Below, in pieces: positions 1 to 5,486 of a stretch of DNA of 5,955 nt. A model generated the notes under the pieces. The model saw only the letters and a list, made by a program, of their open reading frames with translations. It made no database searches and was not told where the DNA came from. The DNA comes from Candidatus Falkowiibacteriota bacterium (GTDB lineage: Archaea; Iainarchaeota; Iainarchaeia; Iainarchaeales; GCA-2688035), in the NCBI GenBank assembly GCA_017610485.1, contig JAFCBY010000069.1:1-5955 (forward strand), in the 5' to 3' direction. A program made the translations under genes and the position numbers. Position 1 is the stretch's first letter. Every line of letters begins with the position of its first letter.

Positions 1-549
1 TACCTTATTATGCCAGAGCTAATCGCACGGGAGGCGATGACAGGTCTTGAGGCAATCCTCTACGAAGAATATGGGATCTATCTCTCAATAGCCAGCATTG
101 TGCTAAGCCCGATTTTGGCCGTAATAGGAATGATGATTTCCGCTGGAATATGCCACCTGTTCTCAAAAATCGTTGGGGGACAAGGAGACTATGGAAACTA
201 TGTTGGCGTGCTTGCCAAAATCAATGCAGCAATAACCGGAACGGTGTATGTGTTTATCTCAATAATTCTCATTTTGGCTGCCCTTGCAGGATATGAAGCC
301 TATTTGTTGGTGACCATACTAACAGGCATTATCTCGATTGTCGCAGGCTTTTGGCAGCTGGTGCTGTATATAATGGCAACAAGCGCGGTGCAAGGCATTT
401 CAAACGGCAAGGCCTTTGTGGCAATAGTTGTCATTCCACTGGTTATAGCGGCCGTAATCTTCGCAATCTTCTTTGCAATCATCATCGCAATACTAATATC
501 GGTTGCAGGCTCAGGCGGAACCGGCCTGATGAACCTCTTCCCAATCTAG
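1..549 (+). CDS. Yip1-domain integral membrane protein, 5' partial
   Basis: This is a polytopic membrane protein related to the Yip1 family, which is widespread in archaea and of unknown molecular role. The frame is open to the window edge (Tyr-Leu-Ile precede the ATG at position 10), so that ATG is probably internal and the real start lies upstream. Counting from it, four hydrophobic spans are seen at about residues 23-49, 74-94, 98-123 and 135-167. Typical Yip1 features are the cytosolic loop FSKIVGGQGDYGNY between spans 1 and 2, the conserved Trp in span 3 (GFWQLVLYIMA), and the loop QGISNGKAF before the last span. The gene ends in TAG and is followed by a C/T-rich tract. The family assignment is from pattern recognition of these loops; the function is unknown. 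Confidence 0.8.
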   Translation, partial: YLIMPELIAREAMTGLEAILYEEYGIYLSIASIVLSPILAVIGMMISAGICHLFSKIVGGQGDYGNYVGVLAKINAAITGTVYVFISIILILAALAGYEAYLLVTILTGIISIVAGFWQLVLYIMATSAVQGISNGKAFVAIVVIPLVIAAVIFAIFFAIIIAILISVAGSGGTGLMNLFPI

Positions 550-554
550 AGCCA

Positions 555-565
555 CCCCCCTTTTT
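555..565 (+). terminator. Pyrimidine/T-tract terminator after the Yip1 gene
   Basis: A run of six C and five T begins 5 nt after the Yip1 stop codon and ends before the tRNA promoter. Archaeal RNA polymerase commonly terminates at T-runs without a hairpin, so this is a plausible intrinsic terminator. No convincing stem-loop precedes it. Confidence 0.4.
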
Positions 566-581
566 CTACAAGGCAAAGCAA

Positions 582-589
582 TTAAATAA
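582..589 (+). promoter_or_regulatory. Archaeal TATA box for tRNA-Ser
   Basis: The sequence TTAAATAA, preceded by the purine-rich AAAGCAA that could act as a BRE, is centred about 27 nt upstream of the first base of the mature tRNA. That is the expected archaeal TATA-to-start distance and implies transcription beginning at or very near the tRNA 5' end. Confidence 0.6.
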
Positions 590-612
590 GCTTTCAGCTA
601 CAGCTCTTTTAT

Positions 613-697
613 GCCGGTGTGACTGAGTGGTCGAAAGTGCTCCGCTCGAAACGGAGTGTTCTGTAAAGAACCGCAGGTTCGAATCCTGTCGCCGGCG
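613..697 (+). tRNA. tRNA-Ser (anticodon CGA)
   Basis: A complete class II tRNA can be folded by hand. The acceptor stem pairs 613-619 with 690-696 (seven pairs, one G-U). The anticodon stem 640-644/652-656 encloses the loop CTCGAAA with anticodon CGA, reading UCG. A long variable arm forms a 5-bp hairpin (658-662/667-671). The T arm is 673-677/685-689 with loop TTCGAAT. The discriminator at 697 is G, as expected for serine. The bases after it are TCC, so CCA is not encoded and must be added post-transcriptionally. No intron is needed for the fold. The long variable arm and the anticodon together make serine identity firm. Confidence 0.95.
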
Positions 698-705
698 TCC
701 TGTCG

Positions 706-718
706 AAAAAAATAATAA
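706..718 (+). promoter_or_regulatory. Possible TATA-like promoter for the HIT gene
   Basis: An A/T-only stretch (AAAAAAATAATAA) lies between the tRNA and the HIT gene, centred about 29 nt before its ATG. It could direct a leaderless or very short-leader transcript. A GGGG at 726-729 is a weak alternative SD, 12 nt from the ATG. Read-through from the tRNA is also possible, because no T-run follows the tRNA on this strand. Confidence 0.35.
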
Positions 719-741
719 GCTAAAAGGGGTAAATCTATTCA

Positions 742-1158
742 ATGAACGACTGCATTTTTTGCAAGATTGTGAAAGGGGAAATCCCAAACATTACACTTTT
801 TGAGAACGAGCACGTGCTCTCCTTCCTCGACATAATGCCAGCTGCAAAAGGCCACGCTTTGATAATTCCAAAGAAGCACTATGCAACGCTTTTGGACATG
901 CCGCATGATGAGCTGAAAGAAGTGATTGAGATCGTGCAGAAAATTGCTGTGGTCACAATGGCTGCACTGCCTGAATTTGATGGGTTTAACGTGCTGCAGT
1001 CAAACAACGAGGTTGCAGGACAAGTGGTTCCGCACGTGCACTTCCACGTAATCCCAAGGCAAAAGGATGACAAGCTTGACTTTGCCTGGGATCAAGGAAA
1101 GGCAGAAATGGAAGAGCTGAAGAAGTGGGCTGAACTCGTGAAGGAGAAGATGGAGTGA
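742..1158 (+). CDS. HIT-family protein (histidine triad nucleotide hydrolase, zinc-binding)
   Basis: This 138-residue protein is a histidine-triad hydrolase of the HINT/Hit branch, whose members cleave nucleoside phosphoramidates, aminoacyl-adenylates or related nucleotides as cytosolic homodimers. The N-terminal CIFCK gives the CxxC pair (C4, C7), which with H46 and H98 matches the zinc site of bacterial and archaeal Hit proteins. The triad is PHVHFHV: H98, H100 and H102, with H100 the expected nucleophile. The preceding N88 and the AGQ at 92-94 also fit the family. Length is normal. The C-terminus is a charged helix ending EKME. The TGA stop overlaps the GTG start of the next gene, so translational coupling is likely. 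The exact substrate cannot be told from sequence. Confidence 0.95.
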   Translation: MNDCIFCKIVKGEIPNITLFENEHVLSFLDIMPAAKGHALIIPKKHYATLLDMPHDELKEVIEIVQKIAVVTMAALPEFDGFNVLQSNNEVAGQVVPHVHFHVIPRQKDDKLDFAWDQGKAEMEELKKWAELVKEKME

Positions 1159-1655
1159 ATTTTGAAATGGTGGGAAAACCAAAAGTGCTTTTCGTTGACA
1201 AAGACGTTAAAATGAATGAGTGGGCTAGAAGGGAACTTGAAAAGGTTTGCGAGCTGGAAGTTGCATCAACGGGCGAGTTCAACTGTGTCAAGGAAATGAT
1301 TTTCAGGATTCGTGACAAAAGGGAAAAGTTTGACGCAATTATTCTCAATCCCGAGATACCTCCAGCAAGCCTTATCCAAGGAGACAGGTTTTCGCCAAAA
1401 GTGCATGCATTGAAATGGCTAGAAAAGAACATGAAGTTGTTGCAAAATACACAAGTGATGGTTTTGCATGGCTCAAAACCAAACCCGATGCCGAAGGGAA
1501 TGATTTATGTGAACACTGCGAAGGGAAACTGCTTCAGGCTGATTAGGGAAAGACTTGGAGTGCAACCGAAGAAATTGACCAGGCGCGCCAGGATATGGAA
1601 CAACTTAAGGAAACTGCGGCAAAGACTTCCAAAAAGAAAAGCCAGAAGGGTTTAA
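1155..1655 (+). CDS. Receiver-like (pseudo-receiver) protein with basic C-terminal tail
   Basis: The first ~120 of 166 residues resemble a response-regulator receiver fold: strand 1 KVLFVDKD (10-17) with acidic D15 and D17, and strand 3 FDAIILNPEIPP (59-70), where the phospho-acceptor Asp is replaced by N65. A later strand, QVMVLHGSKP (100-109), carries a Ser-Lys that may correspond to the conserved S/T and K. Phosphorylation in the usual way is therefore unlikely. Residues 139-166 are very rich in Lys and Arg and could bind nucleic acid. GTG at 1155 is chosen because GGAG at 1143-1146 lies 8 nt upstream; ATG at 1167, with GGAG at 1152-1155, is a good alternative that removes four residues. 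The gene overlaps the HIT stop by 4 nt. The function is unknown and the receiver assignment is by motif only. Confidence 0.7.
   Translation: MNFEMVGKPKVLFVDKDVKMNEWARRELEKVCELEVASTGEFNCVKEMIFRIRDKREKFDAIILNPEIPPASLIQGDRFSPKVHALKWLEKNMKLLQNTQVMVLHGSKPNPMPKGMIYVNTAKGNCFRLIRERLGVQPKKLTRRARIWNNLRKLRQRLPKRKARRV
1630..1641 (-). terminator. Possible T-rich terminator for metG inside the convergent gene
   Basis: Read on the minus strand, the stretch just beyond the metG stop is CTTTTCTTTTTG, a T-rich tract of the kind that stops archaeal RNA polymerase. The same bases encode the Lys/Arg-rich PKRKA tail of the convergent gene, so composition bias from that protein is an equally good explanation. Confidence 0.25.
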
Positions 1656-3137
1656 TCAACCTTCTTGAAAAGAATCTCGCCCTTCTTGACCTTTGTGCCC
1701 TCTTTCAGGAGGTTGAACTTGCAGTCCTTGAGCAGGCCTGGCTTTACTCCAAGCTGTGCGTTGATTTTCTCGCTCGTGCCTGGCATGAAAGGCTGAATGA
1801 GAATTGAGATTACCCTTATTGAGTCCGCCAGGGAGTAGAGGACTGCGTCAAGGTCTTTTCCCTTGAGGTTCCAGGGCTCTTTCTCGTTGATGAACTGGTT
1901 GCAGGCCGTTACAAAGGAGAATATTTCTGCCAGAGTGTGGTGCAATTCAAATTTTTGCATCAGCTCCTCGATTTTCTTCAGGTTAAGCTTTTTTTGCAGC
2001 GCGGCATCTGTCTTCGCGGCAGGGATTTTTCCCCCAGCCTTTTTTTCAATCATTACAAGGGCCCTGTTAACCAAGTTCCCCAATTCGTTGGCAAGCTCGT
2101 TGTTGAGACGTTGCTTTAGGGCCTCTTCTGAGAAGTTGCCGTCCTGGCCAAAGGGAATTTCGCGCAAGAGGAAGTAGCGAAGAGCGTCCGTTGAATAGTC
2201 TTCAGCTAGTTTGATTGGGTCAATTACTGTTCCGCTGCTTTTGCTCATCTTGTCCCCGCTCTTGGTGTTGATGAAGCCGTGGCAGAAAACCGTCTTTGGA
2301 AGATCCACTCCTAAAGCCATCAAAAATGCAGGCCAAATAACGGAATGATGAAAACAGATGTCAACACCAATTAAATGCATGTCTGCAGGCCAGAATTTTT
2401 TAAAATTTTTAGAAGCCGGATAGCCTACACCGGATAAATAATTTATGAGTGCGTCTAACCAAACAAAGGCGGTCAAATCTTCATCGAATGGCAAAGAAAC
2501 CCCCCAAGGAACATTTCGCCTTGAGACACTCAAATCTCTTAGTCCGCCCTTTAACCTGTTAAGCATTTCATTTCTCTTCTTTTCTGGTTTGACAAAACCC
2601 TTGTTCTTTTCATAGTATTCTAAAAGCTTTTCTTGGAAAGCACTCATTTTGAAGAAATAGCTTTCCTCCTCAACAGTCTCGCAAGGTTTCTTGTGCGTTG
2701 GGCACTTGCCTTCAACCAAGTCTTTTTCTGTGTAAAAGGTTTCACAATCAACGCAATAAAGACCCTTATAGGGTGCCTTGAATACAAAGCCTTTTTCATG
2801 GAGGTTTTGCAGCATGCCTCGCACAACTTCTTCGTGCTCTTTGTCTGTTGTCCTGATAAAGTAATCATTAGAGATGTCAAGTTTTTCACATAGTTGTTTA
2901 AAGAAAACCACCATTTCGTCGACATACTCTTTTGGCTTTTTCCCTGCCACTTCCGCTTTTCTCTGAATTTTGCTGCCATGTTCATCTGTTCCGGTTAGAA
3001 AAAACACTTCTTCCCCAAGTAATCTGTGCCACCTTGCAATACAATCAGCGCCCACTTTTTCATAGGCGTGGCCGAAGATGGGGCTTACCGGAAGGGTAAT
3101 CAATTGCTGTAGTGATGTAAAACTTTCCTGTTGCCAT
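1652..3137 (-). CDS. metG: Methionyl-tRNA synthetase, interrupted by a single-base frameshift in the HIGH motif
   Basis: MetRS charges tRNA-Met with methionine. The restored protein is about 494 residues: catalytic and anticodon-binding domains without the C-terminal dimerisation domain. The true start is ATG at 3137-3135, 8 nt after an AGGAGGTGA SD; it gives FYITTAIDYPSGKPHL and then shifts frame at 3075/3076, where one extra base splits the HLGH signature. Without a shift, translation from this ATG meets TGA after 25 codons. The long downstream frame (GHAYEKVGADCIARW onward) is otherwise intact; its only in-frame start upstream, TTG at 3103, is an artefact. In restored numbering, one zinc knuckle is C128, C131, C145, H148 (CxxC...CxxH, as in the Thermus enzyme), DEHG is at 51-54, and KMSKS at 296-300. 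The usual GKDI is GVDI. The end matches the family's normal end of the anticodon domain. Confidence 0.93.
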
Positions 3138-3145
3138 AAGCCGCT

Positions 3146-3154
3146 TCACCTCCT
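3146..3154 (-). promoter_or_regulatory. Strong ribosome binding site for metG
   Basis: On the minus strand this reads AGGAGGTGA, an extended match to the anti-SD end of 16S rRNA, 8 nt from the ATG at 3137. It decides the start of metG and shows that translation begins upstream of the frameshift, not at the TTG of the long open frame. Confidence 0.85.
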
Positions 3155-3195
3155 GTAAATTTAACCTTAAATCAAATAATATCTCCAATCAAGAG

Positions 3196-3203
3196 CTTTT
3201 ATT
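3196..3203 (-). promoter_or_regulatory. Possible TATA box for metG
   Basis: On the minus strand the sequence is GGAATAAAAGC, with AATAAAAG as a TATA-like element. A start site about 27 nt downstream, near 3173, would give a leader of some 35 nt that contains the SD. Another AT-rich element (ATATTATTT, around 3180) could serve instead, and read-through from the upstream gene is possible. Confidence 0.3.
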
Positions 3204-3209
3204 CCTTTC

Positions 3210-3221
3210 TGTGTAAACACA
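3210..3221. repeat. Short perfect inverted repeat TGTGT-AA-ACACA
   Basis: A 12-base inverted repeat lies one base beyond the stop codon of the AlbA_2 gene. It can only make a 4-bp stem with a 4-base loop, and no T-run follows on the minus strand, so it is a weak terminator candidate. A dimeric-protein binding site is conceivable. Chance occurrence is likely in AT-rich DNA. Confidence 0.25.
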
Positions 3222-3222
3222 T

Positions 3223-4590
3223 TTATTTTTTAAGTATGTAATAAGCTCCGCGGTATACTCCAATCTTTTTAAGATACTTGAATTGGATCATTTCGTTTAT
3301 TTCCTTTACAGCAGTAGCGTTTGATACGTTGGTTATCTGTGCATAGGTTTTTGATTTTATAGATTTGTGTTTTTTTAAATAAGCAATAGCTTGCTTTTGT
3401 CTCTTATTTAAATCATCAGTACTTTCAATAGGTTTTTTACTGCTTTTTCGGTTGTATAACACGATTCTAAAGAATGTTTCAGTGAATTTAAAGTCAGGGT
3501 CTTTTAAACCAGAACTTCTCATCGCATTTTTCATACGCGGAATGCCTGTGCCAAGTCCCTCAACATAACCAAGATCTCTCAAAAAACGATAAATGATTGG
3601 ATTTCTTTGAACTGAAATAGTTCCAAACAACTCTTTTGGTAAACCTTTTGGCAACGAACCCGGATTAGTTATCTCTAATCTATTATCAAAAAGATAGATT
3701 TGGATGGAGTCTTTGCTGAAATAGTCTCTGTGTGCAATGGCGTTAACAATGGCTTCTCTTATAACTTCTCCAGGGTATTCATATACTTCTTCTCTTTTTG
3801 AACCTTTTATTTCTATTCGCTTGTTTAGATGGCTTTTTACAAAACCTATTGCTTGTTCTATTGAGTTGACTAAGTCATCTTGAATTAATTTGTGAGCTAT
3901 TATTTTAACAGGCTCTAACCCTAAAAATTGAACTAGCTTAATTTCGGCCTGTGGCTGAAAGTGACTAGGATTTTTTCCAAAGAGAAGGACAGTAGGACTC
4001 TTTATTTTTAATTGACCATTGTTAGAAGCTAACCTATTGCTAATTAGAAAATCTTTGATTGAATGTTCTACAATGTAGTTTTCCTGTTTTCTTGATTTCA
4101 AATAGTTCTTTATTTTTTCTTCGTCCAAATCAGTTATCTTTATCAACGAGTCATAAGACTCATCAAAGGAAAGAATTTGCCTATTTCTTAAAAACTCTAG
4201 ATGAGTATGTCCTTCAAGACATTTAGTAGTACTTCCGATTCTAACATAAATCGCGCCTTGGAAAGTGTAGTAGGACCCTTCTGAAGCTCTTTGAACTATT
4301 GTAACAATAATGTTTTTGCTTTCAATCTTATGGGTTTCAATACAACTCAAAGGCGCGGGGGTTATAGCCTGATTGGAATTAGCTATTTTCTGTTGCACTT
4401 TGTCTAAATTTTCTGTTACTCCAACAATTTTGCCTTTGTTTGTTGTTCCTAAAATAAGAATTCCACCGAGAGTATTAGCTAAACTACAAACTGCTTTGCT
4501 AATATCTTGGCCGCTATGAAAAGACTCCTTCAGTTCCACTTCCTGAGTTTCTCCACCACTAATTATTTCCTTAATTTGTTTTACATCCAT
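3223..4590 (-). CDS. AlbA_2 (Schlafen-type) / HATPase_c_4 / winged-helix protein, COG2865-like
   Basis: This 455-residue protein has the layout of the COG2865-type putative regulators. Residues ~14-125 form an AlbA_2 (divergent AAA_4, Schlafen-like) domain with the usual EVELKESF entry and ANTLGGILILGTTNKGKIVG. Residues ~273-376 form a HATPase_c_4 module: REAIVNAIAHRDY (N-box, N283, H287, R288, D289), IYLFDNRLEITNPG, and the glycine lid EGLGTGIPRM. Residues ~393-455 look like a winged helix (LNKRQKQAIAYLKKHKS, then a recognition-helix segment SNATAVKEINEMI). Family members are usually annotated as transcriptional regulators or ATP-binding proteins and often sit in accessory or defence regions; the biochemical role is not settled. 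The ATG at 4590 has no SD but has a TATA box 27 nt upstream, implying a leaderless mRNA. Hand counts of two 60-base samples give 30-32% GC against 50% in a yggS sample, which suggests transfer. Confidence 0.92.
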   Translation of the reverse strand: MDVKQIKEIISGGETQEVELKESFHSGQDISKAVCSLANTLGGILILGTTNKGKIVGVTENLDKVQQKIANSNQAITPAPLSCIETHKIESKNIIVTIVQRASEGSYYTFQGAIYVRIGSTTKCLEGHTHLEFLRNRQILSFDESYDSLIKITDLDEEKIKNYLKSRKQENYIVEHSIKDFLISNRLASNNGQLKIKSPTVLLFGKNPSHFQPQAEIKLVQFLGLEPVKIIAHKLIQDDLVNSIEQAIGFVKSHLNKRIEIKGSKREEVYEYPGEVIREAIVNAIAHRDYFSKDSIQIYLFDNRLEITNPGSLPKGLPKELFGTISVQRNPIIYRFLRDLGYVEGLGTGIPRMKNAMRSSGLKDPDFKFTETFFRIVLYNRKSSKKPIESTDDLNKRQKQAIAYLKKHKSIKSKTYAQITNVSNATAVKEINEMIQFKYLKKIGVYRGAYYILKK

Positions 4591-4594
4591 TATT

Positions 4595-4699
4595 AGTATA
4601 AGTAAACTAAAAGTATTTAAAAGTAACTTAATAGCATTTAAGACCCAGAATGTTAATTTCTAAGAAGTAAATTAGTAGTAATTAGAACTATTAAAAGTA
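4595..4699. repeat. Cluster of AGTA motifs around the AlbA_2 promoter
   Basis: The AT-rich 194-base gap between the yggS stop and the AlbA_2 start holds no gene. It contains AGTA (mostly AGTAA, TTACT on the coding strand) beginning at 4595, 4601, 4612, 4622, 4666, 4677 and 4696. Several intervals are 10-11 bases or multiples (4601-4612-4622, 44 to 4666, 11 to 4677), so the copies would lie on one face of the helix. They straddle the TATA box. They could be operator sites, possibly for the winged-helix protein itself, or could be chance in AT-rich sequence. Confidence 0.35.
4614..4621 (-). promoter_or_regulatory. TATA box for the leaderless AlbA_2 gene
   Basis: On the minus strand this reads TTTAAATA, centred about 27 nt before the ATG at 4590. 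With no SD between them, transcription starting at or one base before the ATG (a leaderless mRNA) is the natural reading. Confidence 0.65.
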
Positions 4700-4733
4700 A
4701 AATTGAGGTTGAAAGAAAAGTTAATTGCAAACT

Positions 4734-4742
4734 AAAAAAAAA
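4734..4742 (-). terminator. T9 terminator downstream of yggS
   Basis: On the minus strand an uninterrupted run of nine T lies about 42 nt beyond the yggS stop codon and before the AlbA_2 promoter. Such runs are sufficient for archaeal termination. It separates the yggS transcript from the independently promoted AlbA_2 gene. Confidence 0.6.
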
Positions 4743-4784
4743 GTGAAGTGGGAATAAGGAGTGCTTCGAGGGAACTGGCAAAAA

Positions 4785-5456
4785 TCATTTTTCCCTTTCC
4801 CCAAATAGGGCTGTGCCAATTCTTATCATTGTGCTGCCTTCTTCCACAGCAGTAAAATAATCATTGCTTGTTCCCATGCTCAATTCCTTTAGGGAAAGAT
4901 TTTCCGCAAGCCGCTGCATTTCCTTGAAGTATGGCCTGGTTTGTTCTGGGAAAAGGAAGGGCGCCATGCAAAACAGGCCCTTAACATCCAAGTTCGGCAG
5001 CTCACTAATTTCACTGTAAAAAGATTGAAGGTTTTCTGGAAGCAGTCCAAACTTGTTTTCCTCCCGGCCAATGTTAACTTCTATGAATACCGAGAAGGGC
5101 TTCCGGCAGGCATTGTCAATCTTTCTGGCAAGCTTTGCCGTGTCAACTGATTGGATGCAGTCAAAGAGTTCAACCGCCTTTTTTGCCTTGTTGGTCTGCA
5201 AGTGCCCGATGAAATGCCATTTGGCTGCAGGCCCAATCTCGTTTATTTTTTTCTCGGCTTCCTGCAGGTAGTTTTCGCCGCAGATTTTTATTCCGGCATC
5301 TATTGCAGCCTGGATTTTTTCAACTGACTGGGATTTGGTGGCGGCAAGGACTTTTACTTTGTTTGCATTTCGCCCAACCCTTGCACAACTCTCGGCAATG
5401 TCTTTCTCTATCCCGACAAGATTTTCTTCTATTTCAGCAGCCAAATCTTTCGCCAT
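4785..5456 (-). CDS. yggS: YggS/PROSC family pyridoxal phosphate homeostasis protein
   Basis: This 223-residue cytosolic protein belongs to the YggS/PROSC (COG0325, YBL036C) family. These are single-domain alanine-racemase-like TIM barrels that bind PLP without a known catalytic reaction and help maintain PLP and amino-acid balance. The PLP lysine is K41 in KVLAATKSQ. Other family blocks are GENYLQEA (60-67), WHFIGHLQTNKAK (80-92), IQSVD, VNIGREENKFG, the MGTSNDYFTAVEEGST segment, and the phosphate-binding end MIRIGTALFG. The length is normal for the family. The start ATG at 5456 has a GGAG at 5470-5467, 10 nt upstream. The gene lies 30 nt after the PLP-enzyme gene on the same strand, so the two are probably one operon, which fits a shared PLP theme. 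It ends in TGA, followed by a T9 tract. Confidence 0.95.
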   Translation of the reverse strand: MAKDLAAEIEENLVGIEKDIAESCARVGRNANKVKVLAATKSQSVEKIQAAIDAGIKICGENYLQEAEKKINEIGPAAKWHFIGHLQTNKAKKAVELFDCIQSVDTAKLARKIDNACRKPFSVFIEVNIGREENKFGLLPENLQSFYSEISELPNLDVKGLFCMAPFLFPEQTRPYFKEMQRLAENLSLKELSMGTSNDYFTAVEEGSTMIRIGTALFGEREK

Positions 5457-5486
5457 CCTAGTTCAACTCCAAATTTCAAACAACGC

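Noticed and set aside
566..787. 73-residue minus-strand open frame across the tRNA
   Set aside because: It overlaps a complete tRNA gene and the HIT start; it is a chance frame.
986..1432. 148-residue minus-strand open frame
   Set aside because: It lies antisense across the HIT and receiver-like genes, has a low-complexity Ser/Leu/Phe-rich translation and no family motif.
1652..3103. metG taken as a 483-residue protein starting at TTG 3103
   Set aside because: Residues before GHAYEK are out-of-frame translation; the true N-terminus and SD lie upstream in another frame.
3210..3221. TGTGTAAACACA as a real terminator hairpin
   Set aside because: The stem is only 4 bp with a 4-base loop and no T-run follows; kept only as a low-confidence inverted repeat.
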